Below, piece after piece: positions 1 through 7,974 of a DNA stretch of 64,000 nt. The stretch comes from Archangium_A sp035910535 (GTDB lineage Bacteria; Myxococcota; Myxococcia; Myxococcales; Myxococcaceae). Positions within the stretch are counted from its first letter, which is position 1. Each line of letters opens with the position of its first letter. The position numbers and the translations under genes were made by a program. The stretch is from NCBI GenBank assembly GCA_035910535.1, contig JAMHXF010000057.1:4345-68344 (forward strand), in the 5' to 3' direction. Below the pieces are notes generated by a model, which saw only the letters and a program-made list of their open reading frames with translations, searched no databases and was not told the origin of the DNA.

Positions 1-2088
1 CCCCGGTGTGACGACTGACTCAGGCGCACGCATTGACCCGCCGGTGTGATGAAACGCGAGGCGCTGCTGGGCGTCGTACAGCGCGGTGAGGTGCTGCGTG
101 AGCCGCTCGACCTGCCCCTGCAGCAACGGGTCGAGCACCGTGGCGTCGACGCCCATGCGGCTCAGCTCGCGCGGCGGCCGGTGCTCCTTGAGCGCCGACG
201 AGAGCTCCTCGAGCGCGCTGTCGAAGGCCTGCACCAGCGATTCAGGCAACGCGGGCATCGCCGTCAACGTCAGCGCCGTCCAACAGAAGCGGCGCAGGTA
301 GAGCAGCAGCGTGATGAGCGGCTCGAGCTCGTGTTCGCTCAAGCTCCGCTCGGCGACGATGCGCTGGAAAGAGACGTCGGCGTTGCCCACCAGCAGGCCG
401 AAGCGGCGGCGTACCTCTTCTATAGAAGCGTCTGGCGCGCGCGGCGTGTGCGTCGTCGTGCGGAAGAGTGTGCGCAGCGCGTCGATGGCTTTGGCCAGCT
501 CGTCGCCGATGCGCGTGCGCTCGGTGCCAGGCCAGAGCAGCCGCGAGGCGAGCAACGCAGCGACGCCCGCCGCGACGTTGGTGGTGGCGCGCACGCCCGC
601 CAACTTCGAGTCGAGCCCGTTGAGCTGCGCGAGCAACAGGAACGTCGGCGTGAGCAGCGTGGCGTAGAGCGCGTAGTTGACCTGAATGACCGACACGCTG
701 ACCGCCGCCATCACCGCGCACACCGGCAGCAGCACGCGCGGGTCGTCGACGAAGCCGGTGATGGCGACCGCAATCATCGACCCCAGCACCGTGCCGCCCA
801 CGCGCTGCAGCGAGCGCAGGAACGTCGCCGGCGCGTGCGGCTGCAAGACGACGAGCATGGTGATGGTGGCCCAGTAGCCGTGCTCGAGCTGCAGCGCGCC
901 GATGACGGCGACTGAACCTGCGACGAGCACCGCCACGCGCAGCGCGTGACGGAGCTCCACCGACTCGGGGTTGAGCGTCGAGCGCAGCGTCACCCACCAC
1001 GGCGCGCGCTCGTCGAGCGACGGGTTGGTGACGGGCGCCACGGTCTCCAACGCCAGGTCGACGGCCTCGAGCAGCTCAGCGGCGTGAAGCAACTGCGCGC
1101 GCTTGAGCGGCGCCTCGACCGGGGCGATGCACGCGACGAGCGCGGCGACCGAGACCTCGGCGTGCGGCACGCTCGCCTGCTCGTTCTCGTCGATGGCGTA
1201 GCGCGCGAGCGCACGGCAGGCCTCGGCGACGCGCGCGAGCTGGCGCTCGAGCTCCGTGCGCACGGGCTCCGGGGCGTCGCGCGTGCTGGCGCTCTCGAGC
1301 ACGTCGGTGAGCGCCACGATGCGCCCGAAGGTCTGGTCGCAGGTCTGCACGAGCCCCAGCAGCCACGCCGTCTTGCCGCTGAGCGCGCGCGTGTTGCCGC
1401 GAATCGCCGCGAGCTGCACGCGCGCCGCTTCGATGGCCGTGCGCACCATGGTGTGGTCCTTCTGGTGCAGCGTGTGCCAGCTGCGCGAGCCGACGTCGGC
1501 CAGCTGCGCCGCGACCTGGTCGACGTGCGCCGCCAACGCGTCGAAGCACGCGGCGACCGCTCTGCGCGCCGGCGCGTACTGGCGAACCGGCCACACGACG
1601 AGCGCGAGCAGCGCTGCCCAGCACACGCCCAGCGCATTGACGCCACCACGCTCGAGGGCGTCGACGAAGCGGCTCGCCGGCTGCGCCTGCGCGATGAGGA
1701 ACATCACCGAGGTCACCGTGCCCACGCTGATGGCTTCGGGGCCCAGCACGCGCGCGAGCGCACCGGCGAGCACGAGCACGAAGGTCACCAGCACGCTGGC
1801 CCACAACGCGCTGCCCACGAAGGTGCCCAGCACGACGGCGAACGAGCCGAAGAGCAGCAGCGCGAGGAACGTCTTCGCGCGCGTGGCGTAGGCGCCGCCT
1901 TTGTCGGTGGTGGTGGCGACGAAGCCGGCGATGCCCGCCCAGTGAAACGCCGGGTGCCCCGAGAGCGAGCCTGCCACGAGCGGAATGAAGGTGGCCGCCG
2001 CCGCGCGCAGCCCGAGCATCACCGTGAACTGCCGCGTCTCGAGCTTCGTGGCTTCTTGCAAGGGTCTGACGAACTGCGCCAACGCCAT
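1..2088 (-). CDS. FUSC family membrane protein (partial, C-terminus beyond the left edge)
   Basis: The minus frame is open for 696 codons from an ATG at 2088 to the edge of the window, so the C-terminus is missing. The N-terminus (MALAQFVRPLQEATKLETRQ) leads into hydrophobic helices over about residues 25-150. A soluble helical stretch follows, and a second membrane block begins near residue 365 with the motif GYWATITMLVVLQP, which is typical of the FUSC/aromatic-acid-exporter (YccS, AaeB) superfamily. Members have two such halves of about six helices each and are thought to export aromatic acids or similar compounds across the inner membrane; the substrate here cannot be told. It is transcribed away from the oxidoreductase at 2141 across a 52-bp gap that must hold both promoters. 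Family assignment is fairly sure, function is not. Confidence 0.85.
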   Translation of the reverse strand, partial: MALAQFVRPLQEATKLETRQFTVMLGLRAAAATFIPLVAGSLSGHPAFHWAGIAGFVATTTDKGGAYATRAKTFLALLLFGSFAVVLGTFVGSALWASVLVTFVLVLAGALARVLGPEAISVGTVTSVMFLIAQAQPASRFVDALERGGVNALGVCWAALLALVVWPVRQYAPARRAVAACFDALAAHVDQVAAQLADVGSRSWHTLHQKDHTMVRTAIEAARVQLAAIRGNTRALSGKTAWLLGLVQTCDQTFGRIVALTDVLESASTRDAPEPVRTELERQLARVAEACRALARYAIDENEQASVPHAEVSVAALVACIAPVEAPLKRAQLLHAAELLEAVDLALETVAPVTNPSLDERAPWWVTLRSTLNPESVELRHALRVAVLVAGSVAVIGALQLEHGYWATITMLVVLQPHAPATFLRSLQRVGGTVLGSMIAVAITGFVDDPRVLLPVCAVMAAVSVSVIQVNYALYATLLTPTFLLLAQLNGLDSKLAGVRATTNVAAGVAALLASRLLWPGTERTRIGDELAKAIDALRTLFRTTTHTPRAPDASIEEVRRRFGLLVGNADVSFQRIVAERSLSEHELEPLITLLLYLRRFCWTALTLTAMPALPESLVQAFDSALEELSSALKEHRPPRELSRMGVDATVLDPLLQGQVERLTQHLTALYDAQQRLAFHHTGGSMRAPESVVTPG

Positions 2089-2140
2089 GCAGGTGAATGT
2101 ACGAGCGAAGCGCGCGGCCCGCCGCTACTTCGCCGACGCC

Positions 2141-3124
2141 ATGAGCCGCTCGATTCCTCTGTCTGTTCTCGATCTCGCGCCGGTCAACGAAGGCAGCGAG
2201 CCCGGCGCTTCGTTTCGCAACTCGCTCGACCTCGCGCAGCACGCCGAAGCGTGGGGCTACCAGCGCTACTGGTTGGCTGAACACCACAACATGCCGGGCA
2301 TCGCGTCGGCCGCGACGTCGGTGGTGATGGGCTTCATCGCGCAGGGCACGAAGACCATTCGCGTGGGCGCCGGCGGCGTCATGCTGCCCAACCACGCGCC
2401 GCTCATCATCGCCGAGCAGTTCGGCACGCTGGCCTCGTTGTTCCCCAATCGCATCGACCTCGGCGTCGGCCGCGCGCCCGGCACCGACGGGCTCACCTCA
2501 CGTGCGCTGCGCCGCGACCCGTCGGCCTCCGACACCTTTCCTCAAGACGTGCAGGAATTGATTCACTGGTTCGCGCCTGAACGCGCGGGCCAGAAAGTGC
2601 GCGCGGTGCCGGGCGTCGGCCTCGAAGTACCGGTGTGGATCCTGGGCTCGAGCCTCTTCGGCGCGCAGCTCGCCGCCGCGCTGGGGCTGCCGTACGCGTT
2701 CGCCTCGCACTTCGCGCCCGACGCGTTGGACCAGGCGCTCGCCATTTACCGGGAGCGCTACGAGCCGTCGGCAGCGCACCCGAAGCCGCACGCCATGGTG
2801 GCGTACAACGTCATCGCCGCCGACACCGACGAAGAGGCGACGCGCTTGTCGACCTCCGTGCTGCGGCAGTTCGTGAACATTCGTCGCGGCACGCCGGGCA
2901 AGCTGCAGCCACCGGTCGACGCGCTGCACCTCGAAGAAGCCGAGCAGCTCTTCGTCGAGCAGATGTTGTCGTGCCGCGCCGTGGGCAGCCCCAGCACGGT
3001 CAAGCGCAAGCTCGACGCGTTCATCGAGCGTACGCAGCCCGACGAGCTCATCATCACCGGGCAGATCTACGACCACGCCGCACGCCTGCGCTCCTATGAG
3101 TTGCTCGCGGGCGTCATGCGCTGA
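2141..3124 (+). CDS. LLM class flavin-dependent oxidoreductase
   Basis: 327 residues, a usual length for bacterial luciferase-like monooxygenases of the MsnO8 type. The start is the ATG at 2141 (MSRSIPLSVLDLAPVNEG), which opens directly on the first beta strand of the TIM barrel; the frame is open further upstream but that part overlaps the promoter region. Family hallmarks seen are RYWLAEHHNMPGIASAATSV near residues 47-66, TIRVGAGGVMLPNHAPL and the DLGVGRAPGTDG segment. The enzyme should use FMNH2 or F420H2 on an unknown substrate in the cytoplasm. It is divergent from the FUSC gene and 16 bp ahead of the GAF protein gene. The family is secure, the substrate unknown. Confidence 0.92.
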   Translation: MSRSIPLSVLDLAPVNEGSEPGASFRNSLDLAQHAEAWGYQRYWLAEHHNMPGIASAATSVVMGFIAQGTKTIRVGAGGVMLPNHAPLIIAEQFGTLASLFPNRIDLGVGRAPGTDGLTSRALRRDPSASDTFPQDVQELIHWFAPERAGQKVRAVPGVGLEVPVWILGSSLFGAQLAAALGLPYAFASHFAPDALDQALAIYRERYEPSAAHPKPHAMVAYNVIAADTDEEATRLSTSVLRQFVNIRRGTPGKLQPPVDALHLEEAEQLFVEQMLSCRAVGSPSTVKRKLDAFIERTQPDELIITGQIYDHAARLRSYELLAGVMR

Positions 3125-3140
3125 CGGTAACGTCGTGCGC

Positions 3141-3824
3141 ATGGACGCCCCTTCGTACCTCTCGCGCGCAGCTCTCGATGTCGACGCCAGCGCAGTGCAT
3201 GAAGCGCAGCAAACGCTGTGGGGCATCCTCGAAGAGGCCAAGAAGCAGAGCCTCCCCGCGACGCCGTCGGCGCTCAACGCGCTCTATCAATACAGAGTGC
3301 CGAAGCTCTCGCCCGACGGCACGTGCTCGCTGCACGGAGCGCTCGACCCCGTTCCGTACGACTTGAGCCGCGTGCTCGGCGGTCGCTCGGTGCAGAACTC
3401 GTTCTCGCTGCTGACGCTCGACGCGCTGGTTGAAGCCGTGCACCAGAGCGCTCAGCTCGCGTGGCTCGGCGTGTACCAGGTGCGCGGTGAAGTGCTGGTG
3501 AAGCTGGCGTGGCGTGGCAGCGACAGCCGCGCAGAATTCCCGCTCACCGATGATTTCGAAAAGCGCTCCACCAACGTGCGCGTCGCGCGGTCGGGCACCG
3601 CGAGCCTCGTCAACGACGTGCGCGCGCACGTGGCGAAGGGCGGCGCGTACTACGAGTGCGACCCGAAAGTTCAGGCTGAGCTCTGCGTGCCCATCTTCGA
3701 ACCCGACGGGCGCCTCGTCGGCATCGTCGACGCTGAAGCCCTGCAGCCCGGCCACTTCTCGCCCGCACGAATCGCGCTCGTCAGCTCGCTGGCAGTTGAA
3801 GCGCCATCGCACCTGCCGCGCTGA
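3141..3824 (+). CDS. GAF domain-containing protein
   Basis: 227 residues starting at the ATG at 3141 (MDAPSYLSRAALDVDASA), 16 bp after the oxidoreductase stop, so probably co-transcribed. The C-terminal two thirds read as a GAF fold: a central WLGVYQVRGEVLVKLAW strand pair, then AELCVPIFEPDGRLVGIVDAE, the usual end of a GAF domain. The N-terminal 90 residues (HEAQQTLWGILEEAKKQ and on) have no recognised domain. No output domain (kinase, cyclase, helix-turn-helix) is attached, so it may bind a small ligand or act as an enzyme. It resembles free-methionine-sulfoxide reductase GAFs only in general fold and I do not see their cysteine set. Confidence 0.75.
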   Translation: MDAPSYLSRAALDVDASAVHEAQQTLWGILEEAKKQSLPATPSALNALYQYRVPKLSPDGTCSLHGALDPVPYDLSRVLGGRSVQNSFSLLTLDALVEAVHQSAQLAWLGVYQVRGEVLVKLAWRGSDSRAEFPLTDDFEKRSTNVRVARSGTASLVNDVRAHVAKGGAYYECDPKVQAELCVPIFEPDGRLVGIVDAEALQPGHFSPARIALVSSLAVEAPSHLPR

Positions 3825-3900
3825 ATCAGCGACTGCTTCACGGTGCTGGGTGCTTCGTTGTGCATCATCAGCGTTAATCGCCCCGCAATGTGATGTCGGA

Positions 3901-3941
3901 GTTGCCAGTTTTCTCTCAAAAGGTGAGAGCAAGTTGGCGAC
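3901..3941. terminator. Imperfect inverted repeat after the GAF gene
   Basis: Two 17-nt arms (3901-3917 and 3925-3941) around a 7-nt AAAAGGT loop pair with about four mismatches. The best parts are CTCTC/GAGAG next to the loop and GTTGCCA/TGGCGAC at the base. It lies 76 bp after the GAF stop and 45 bp before the GTG of the next gene. There is no T-run; a C-run follows instead. It could be a factor-assisted terminator or a regulatory hairpin in the leader of the lipoprotein gene. Confidence 0.35.
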
Positions 3942-3986
3942 CCCCCCTCTTGTGTGACGCTGTGCGTAGCCAGTAGATCTGAGGGT

Positions 3987-6900
3987 GTGAATCAACTTCG
4001 CCTGGTCGCCGCCTTCGCTGTCTTGTCGTTCGCTGGTTGTCGCTGCAATCCGCCGAATCTCGACCAAACCAAAGGCATCGTTCAGTGGGAGTGGGTTGGC
4101 GCTGATGGTGTGACGCAGAACCAGCCGTCGGCAGCGGTCGACTTCGGCACCATCTCGATGGGCGCGCGAAAAGACCAGACCATCAAGGTGCGCAACATCG
4201 GCCCGCGCGCGTTCACGATGTCCGAGTTCGCCGAGCTCATGGGCAACGCGCCGGTCTCCATCAACAACGCGCCGGTTGAAGGTCAGGTCTTCATGCTGAC
4301 GTTCGACCCGGCGGCGCGCGTCGACCCCACCGAAGAAACAACGGTGTCGGTCGCCTTCATCCCGCCCATCGTCGTCGAGCCGTTCGTCGACCACTTCGTC
4401 GACCTCGAGTTGAAGCCGCTGAACGCCGACGTCTCGACGCTCTCGCTCAAGGGCCGCGCCATCGCCGGGGCCTGTGCGTTGCCTGAGACCATCGACTTCG
4501 GCGCGCTGCCCATTGGCAAGACGAACGACTTCGCGCTCGAGCTGAGCAACAACGGCGAGGTGCCGGTGCGCTTCACGTCGGGCGGCGTGCTCAACGCCCC
4601 GGTCGACTCGTACTACCTGCTCGGGCTGAGCGACGGCACGGCCAGCATCCCCGCTGGCGGCGTCACCACCATCACCGTTCGCTTCAGCCCCACCGAGCCG
4701 CGCGACTACAACGGCACGGTCGTCATGCGCCGTGGCGATGCGTGCCCCGAGCAGAACGTGAACCTCGTCGGCCGTGGCGTCACCGCCTGCCTCACGTGGA
4801 AGCCCGACCCCGCCGACATCGTCTCGGGTCAGATTCTGTCGTACGGCGCCGTGCCTCCGGGCGCAGTGAAGGAAGGCAACGTCACCTTCCAGAACCAGTG
4901 CACCATTCCCGTTGGCATCTCGAACCTGCGCACCAACGAGCCGACGTTCGTCGTCACGCTCCCGGGCGACGGGCTGCTCTCGGTGCCTCCGGCGCAGCGT
5001 GACTCGGCCACGGGCACCTGGGCCGACGGCACCGCGCGTACGATTCTCGACTTCCGCCCGACGGTCATCGGCGCGCGTCAGGGCCTGCTGCTCGCGGCCA
5101 CCGACCTCGACTCGCAGTCGAGCATCGCGGTCAGCCTCCGCGGCTTCGGCGGCGGCCCCAAAATCGACGTTCGCCCCAACCCCACGTTGAACTTCGGCCG
5201 TATCGGCTTCACCTCCGGCGTGAGCCCGGCGCTCGTCGCGCTGCGCAACCTGCGCATCACCAACATCGGCAACCGCCCCACGCCGGCTGACCCCGCAGCC
5301 AACCTGCACCTCGGCAGCACGCCCTACACGGTGACCACCATCGTCGGGGCGGCCGATGAGCTGTGTGTCGGTGAGTACGACGCGGCCACCGAGAGCTGCT
5401 CGGGCACCATTCCGGCGAACTACGACACCGCGCTGGGCATTGAAGCGGGCACGGCGGGCATCACGCTGCCGGTGCGCATCATGCCCCGCACGGAAGGCGC
5501 GAAAGAGTACGAGATCACCATCTTCAGCAACGACCTGCTGACGCCCGAAGTGAAGATTCGCGTCACGGCGAACGCCATCGAAGGCCCGCCGTGCAACTAC
5601 CAGGTCTCGCCGACCAACCTGCCCTTCGGCCTCATCGACGCGCCGCAGGTCGTCGAGCGCAGCTTCACGCTGACCAACCTCGGCACCCAGCCCACGGAGA
5701 TTTGCTACTTCAGCGCCATTGAACTCGCGCCAACGAGCCACGCGCTGTTCTCGCTCGTGAACGCGCCGGCCGACCTCATGGTCAACGCCGGCCAGAGCGC
5801 GACCATCACCGTTCGCGCCGCGCCGCAGACCCCGGCCACCAGCGCCGCTTCAGTGACTGGCGCAGTGACGTTCGCGGTGCCCTCGTCCATGGGCAACCAG
5901 GGCGAAGTGCAGCTCGCGGCGACGCTCTCGCCTGCGTGCCTCACCATCACCCCGGCGCCGCTCGACTTCGGCAACGTGCAGACCACCTGCGGCTCACCTG
6001 ACCGCAACGTCGTCATCAACAACGCCTGCAGTCAGCCGGTCACCTACAACGGCGTGACGCTGACCGACGCGGCTGTGGCGGCCAACGGCACCGGCGCCTG
6101 CGCGGCCAACGGCGGTTGCCCGCAGTTCTCAGTGACGTCAGCGGGTGCCAACGGCGTGCTCTCGCCCGGCCAGTCGCGCGTGGTGGCGCTGCGCTTCCGC
6201 CCGTACTCGACGGCGTCTTTCACCGGCCGCCTCGTGGTCAACGTGCAGCAGGGCGCGCAGCCCACGCCGTACGAAGTCGAGCTCCGTGGTGTCGGTGTGC
6301 CGCAGACCTCGCCCAACTGCGTGCAGGCGGTCTGCCCGCCGGCCATGACGGTCAACGCCAACACGTCGGTCACGCTCACGCCGTCGGTCGTCAGCGCGGG
6401 CGCGTCAATCTGCGCGTGGAGCGCGTCGATGCGCCCGGCCACGTCGAACGGCACCTTCGGCAGCCCCACGAGCTGCACGAGCACCACCTACTTCGCCGAC
6501 GTCGTCGGTACGCACATCGTCTCGCTCAACGTCTCTGACGGCGCTGGCAGCTCGGCGCAGTGCCAGACGCCCATCACCGTGTTGCCCACTGGCGACCTGT
6601 GGATCGAAATGACGTGGGACAAGAACTACGACCTCGACCTCGCGCTCATGCACCCGAACGCGGGGCCGAACTACTCGGGCGGCGCGTGGGGTAACAACAC
6701 CTGGAGCTGCAACTACACCTCGACGTCGCCCTCCTGGGGCACCGCCGCGCAGAGCCCCAACCTCGACCGCGATGACACGCTGTACCGTGGCCCCGAGAAC
6801 ATCCGCATCAACTCGCCGGCCAACGGCATCGTCTATTCCATCGGCTCGCACATGTACGGCAGCTCCGTGCCGGCGGGCGGCATCAACTCCACCATCAAGG

Positions 6901-7079
6901 TGTATTGCGCGGGTGCGCTGGTCACGACGCAGACGCTGAACATCACCGCCGCCAAGCAACTCTGGGTGGTGGGCACGCTGCAGTTCCCCGGCAACCCGGG
7001 CGCGTGCACGTTCACGCCGGCGCCGCTGGTCCCGCTCTCCAGCCCGCAGCCCAACCCCATTCCCGCAGTCGCGCTCTGA
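3987..7079 (+). CDS. Choice-of-anchor D repeat lipoprotein with C-terminal YfaP-like domain
   Basis: 1030 residues from a GTG at 3987 (VNQLRLVAAFAVLSFAGC), which gives a lipoprotein signal with the lipid-accepting Cys at residue 18; the frame is open 11 codons further upstream without a better start. The body holds about six Ig-like choice-of-anchor-D (ASPM/SPD-2/Hydin-like) units, each starting with a xxDFG or xxFG motif: AVDFGTISMG, TIDFGALPIG, TLNFGRIGF, NLPFGLIDAP and PLDFGNVQT, plus a weaker one at ILSYGAVPPG. These are followed by a short PKD-like segment and a C-terminal domain beginning GDLWIEMTWDKNYDLDLALM, which resembles the beta-sandwich of DUF2135/YfaP proteins. Probably an outer-membrane-anchored surface or periplasmic adhesion or structural protein. 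It is 13 bp ahead of the next gene. Confidence 0.85.
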   Translation: MNQLRLVAAFAVLSFAGCRCNPPNLDQTKGIVQWEWVGADGVTQNQPSAAVDFGTISMGARKDQTIKVRNIGPRAFTMSEFAELMGNAPVSINNAPVEGQVFMLTFDPAARVDPTEETTVSVAFIPPIVVEPFVDHFVDLELKPLNADVSTLSLKGRAIAGACALPETIDFGALPIGKTNDFALELSNNGEVPVRFTSGGVLNAPVDSYYLLGLSDGTASIPAGGVTTITVRFSPTEPRDYNGTVVMRRGDACPEQNVNLVGRGVTACLTWKPDPADIVSGQILSYGAVPPGAVKEGNVTFQNQCTIPVGISNLRTNEPTFVVTLPGDGLLSVPPAQRDSATGTWADGTARTILDFRPTVIGARQGLLLAATDLDSQSSIAVSLRGFGGGPKIDVRPNPTLNFGRIGFTSGVSPALVALRNLRITNIGNRPTPADPAANLHLGSTPYTVTTIVGAADELCVGEYDAATESCSGTIPANYDTALGIEAGTAGITLPVRIMPRTEGAKEYEITIFSNDLLTPEVKIRVTANAIEGPPCNYQVSPTNLPFGLIDAPQVVERSFTLTNLGTQPTEICYFSAIELAPTSHALFSLVNAPADLMVNAGQSATITVRAAPQTPATSAASVTGAVTFAVPSSMGNQGEVQLAATLSPACLTITPAPLDFGNVQTTCGSPDRNVVINNACSQPVTYNGVTLTDAAVAANGTGACAANGGCPQFSVTSAGANGVLSPGQSRVVALRFRPYSTASFTGRLVVNVQQGAQPTPYEVELRGVGVPQTSPNCVQAVCPPAMTVNANTSVTLTPSVVSAGASICAWSASMRPATSNGTFGSPTSCTSTTYFADVVGTHIVSLNVSDGAGSSAQCQTPITVLPTGDLWIEMTWDKNYDLDLALMHPNAGPNYSGGAWGNNTWSCNYTSTSPSWGTAAQSPNLDRDDTLYRGPENIRINSPANGIVYSIGSHMYGSSVPAGGINSTIKVYCAGALVTTQTLNITAAKQLWVVGTLQFPGNPGACTFTPAPLVPLSSPQPNPIPAVAL

Positions 7080-7092
7080 CGACGCAGCGGTG

Positions 7093-7674
7093 ATGTCGAC
7101 CCTTCTGGCGCTCAGTCTTCTGAGCGCCGTCGACGACGCCCGGGGAAGCCCGGGCGCGCTGCCCGAAGAAGCAGCCCAGTCACGACCCGCCGCCCGACTG
7201 CACGCAGCCGCGAACGCGGGCGTGATGGTCGGGTTGGCGAACTACGACGGCACCGGTGCAGTGACGCTGAGCGGCGACCTCGGCGTGGTGCTCGCCGACC
7301 GCGTCTCCATCTACGGGCGAATGCAGGGCGGCTCGCTGGGCTTCTCGGTTGTCGGCGCGTTCTCGGTCGTGGCGGAAGTGCACCTGAGCGACCTGTTCAG
7401 CGTCGGCCTCGGCGTGGCGCTGCAGGGTTGGATGCCCACCACGTACACGGTGACGCGCGGGCCCTTCGTGGGCGTGATGTTTCCCGTGCGCGTGCGCTTC
7501 GCGCCCTTCTCACGGCGGGCCGACGGCGCCGTGCAGCGCAGCGGCCTCTTCTTCGGCCTCGAGGTCGCTCCGGGAGTCGGTGTGTTGCCGACGCCCATCG
7601 GGCCCACGGGCCGCCCGGCCGACCAGGAAGTCGGGCTGACGTTCAACCTCGGCGCGGGCTACGGCGTCTGGTGA
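7093..7674 (+). CDS. Putative secreted beta-barrel-like protein
   Basis: 193 residues from the ATG at 7093; an in-frame GTG at 7090 is the alternative. A short hydrophobic signal (MSTLLALSLLSAVDDARG) is followed by alternating amphipathic strands rich in Gly, Val and aromatic residues (VSIYGRMQGGSLGFSVVGAF; LFSVGLGVALQGW) and an ending GLTFNLGAGYGVW. A terminal aromatic residue is typical of outer-membrane barrels. No family recognised. It lies 13 bp after the choice-of-anchor-D gene, so the two are likely one operon. The role is not known; a small outer-membrane protein is the best reading. Confidence 0.65.
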   Translation: MSTLLALSLLSAVDDARGSPGALPEEAAQSRPAARLHAAANAGVMVGLANYDGTGAVTLSGDLGVVLADRVSIYGRMQGGSLGFSVVGAFSVVAEVHLSDLFSVGLGVALQGWMPTTYTVTRGPFVGVMFPVRVRFAPFSRRADGAVQRSGLFFGLEVAPGVGVLPTPIGPTGRPADQEVGLTFNLGAGYGVW

Positions 7675-7753
7675 GGCGGCGTCCGGGTCCACTCGAACTC
7701 TCGCGAAGTTGACCGAGGTCAACGAACAGAGCCTCACTTCGCAGCCGCCTTCG

Positions 7754-7876
7754 TCAGCGCACCACGACGGCGGTGACGGCCAGCACGTGCGGCCACCACC
7801 GCAGCAGCGCTGCGGGGTCGAGCAACATGCCCACCGGCACGAAGAACACGCCGCGAACAAGTCGCGCAGCCACAAC
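7754..7876 (-). pseudogene. Remnant of a CPA2 (Kef/YbaL-type) cation:proton antiporter
   Basis: Read on the minus strand, this short stretch encodes GVFFVPVGMLLDPAALLRWW followed by PHVLAVTAVVVR and a stop at 7754-7756. The segment FFVxVGMLxDP is a hallmark of CPA2 antiporters such as YbaL and KefB. In front of it the family expects LRDLFAVLFF; the residues WLRDLFA are present but in a different frame, so a frameshift separates them. Only about 40 residues of a protein of roughly 550 or more are left. The rest of the 7675-7974 interval (300 bp) shows nothing else I can recognise. Conserved words in two adjacent frames point to a decayed gene rather than chance. Confidence 0.6.
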
Positions 7877-7974
7877 AGACACGCTGCGCCGCGACACCGA
7901 CGACGCGCGAGCGCCTGAGGTCAATGAACTACGCTGCCACCAACGACTCAGACGCAGACGCCCGCGAATTGAGC

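Noticed and set aside
1076..2395. Minus-strand open frame overlapping the FUSC gene and the oxidoreductase start
   Set aside because: Another frame of the same strand gives a continuous FUSC protein with membrane helices, while this one is Arg/Ala-rich without motifs.
3114..5741. 875-codon minus-strand open frame opposite the GAF and choice-of-anchor-D genes
   Set aside because: Composition is dominated by Arg, Asp, Val and His as expected for the antisense of high-GC coding DNA, no domain is visible, and the plus strand has convincing families.
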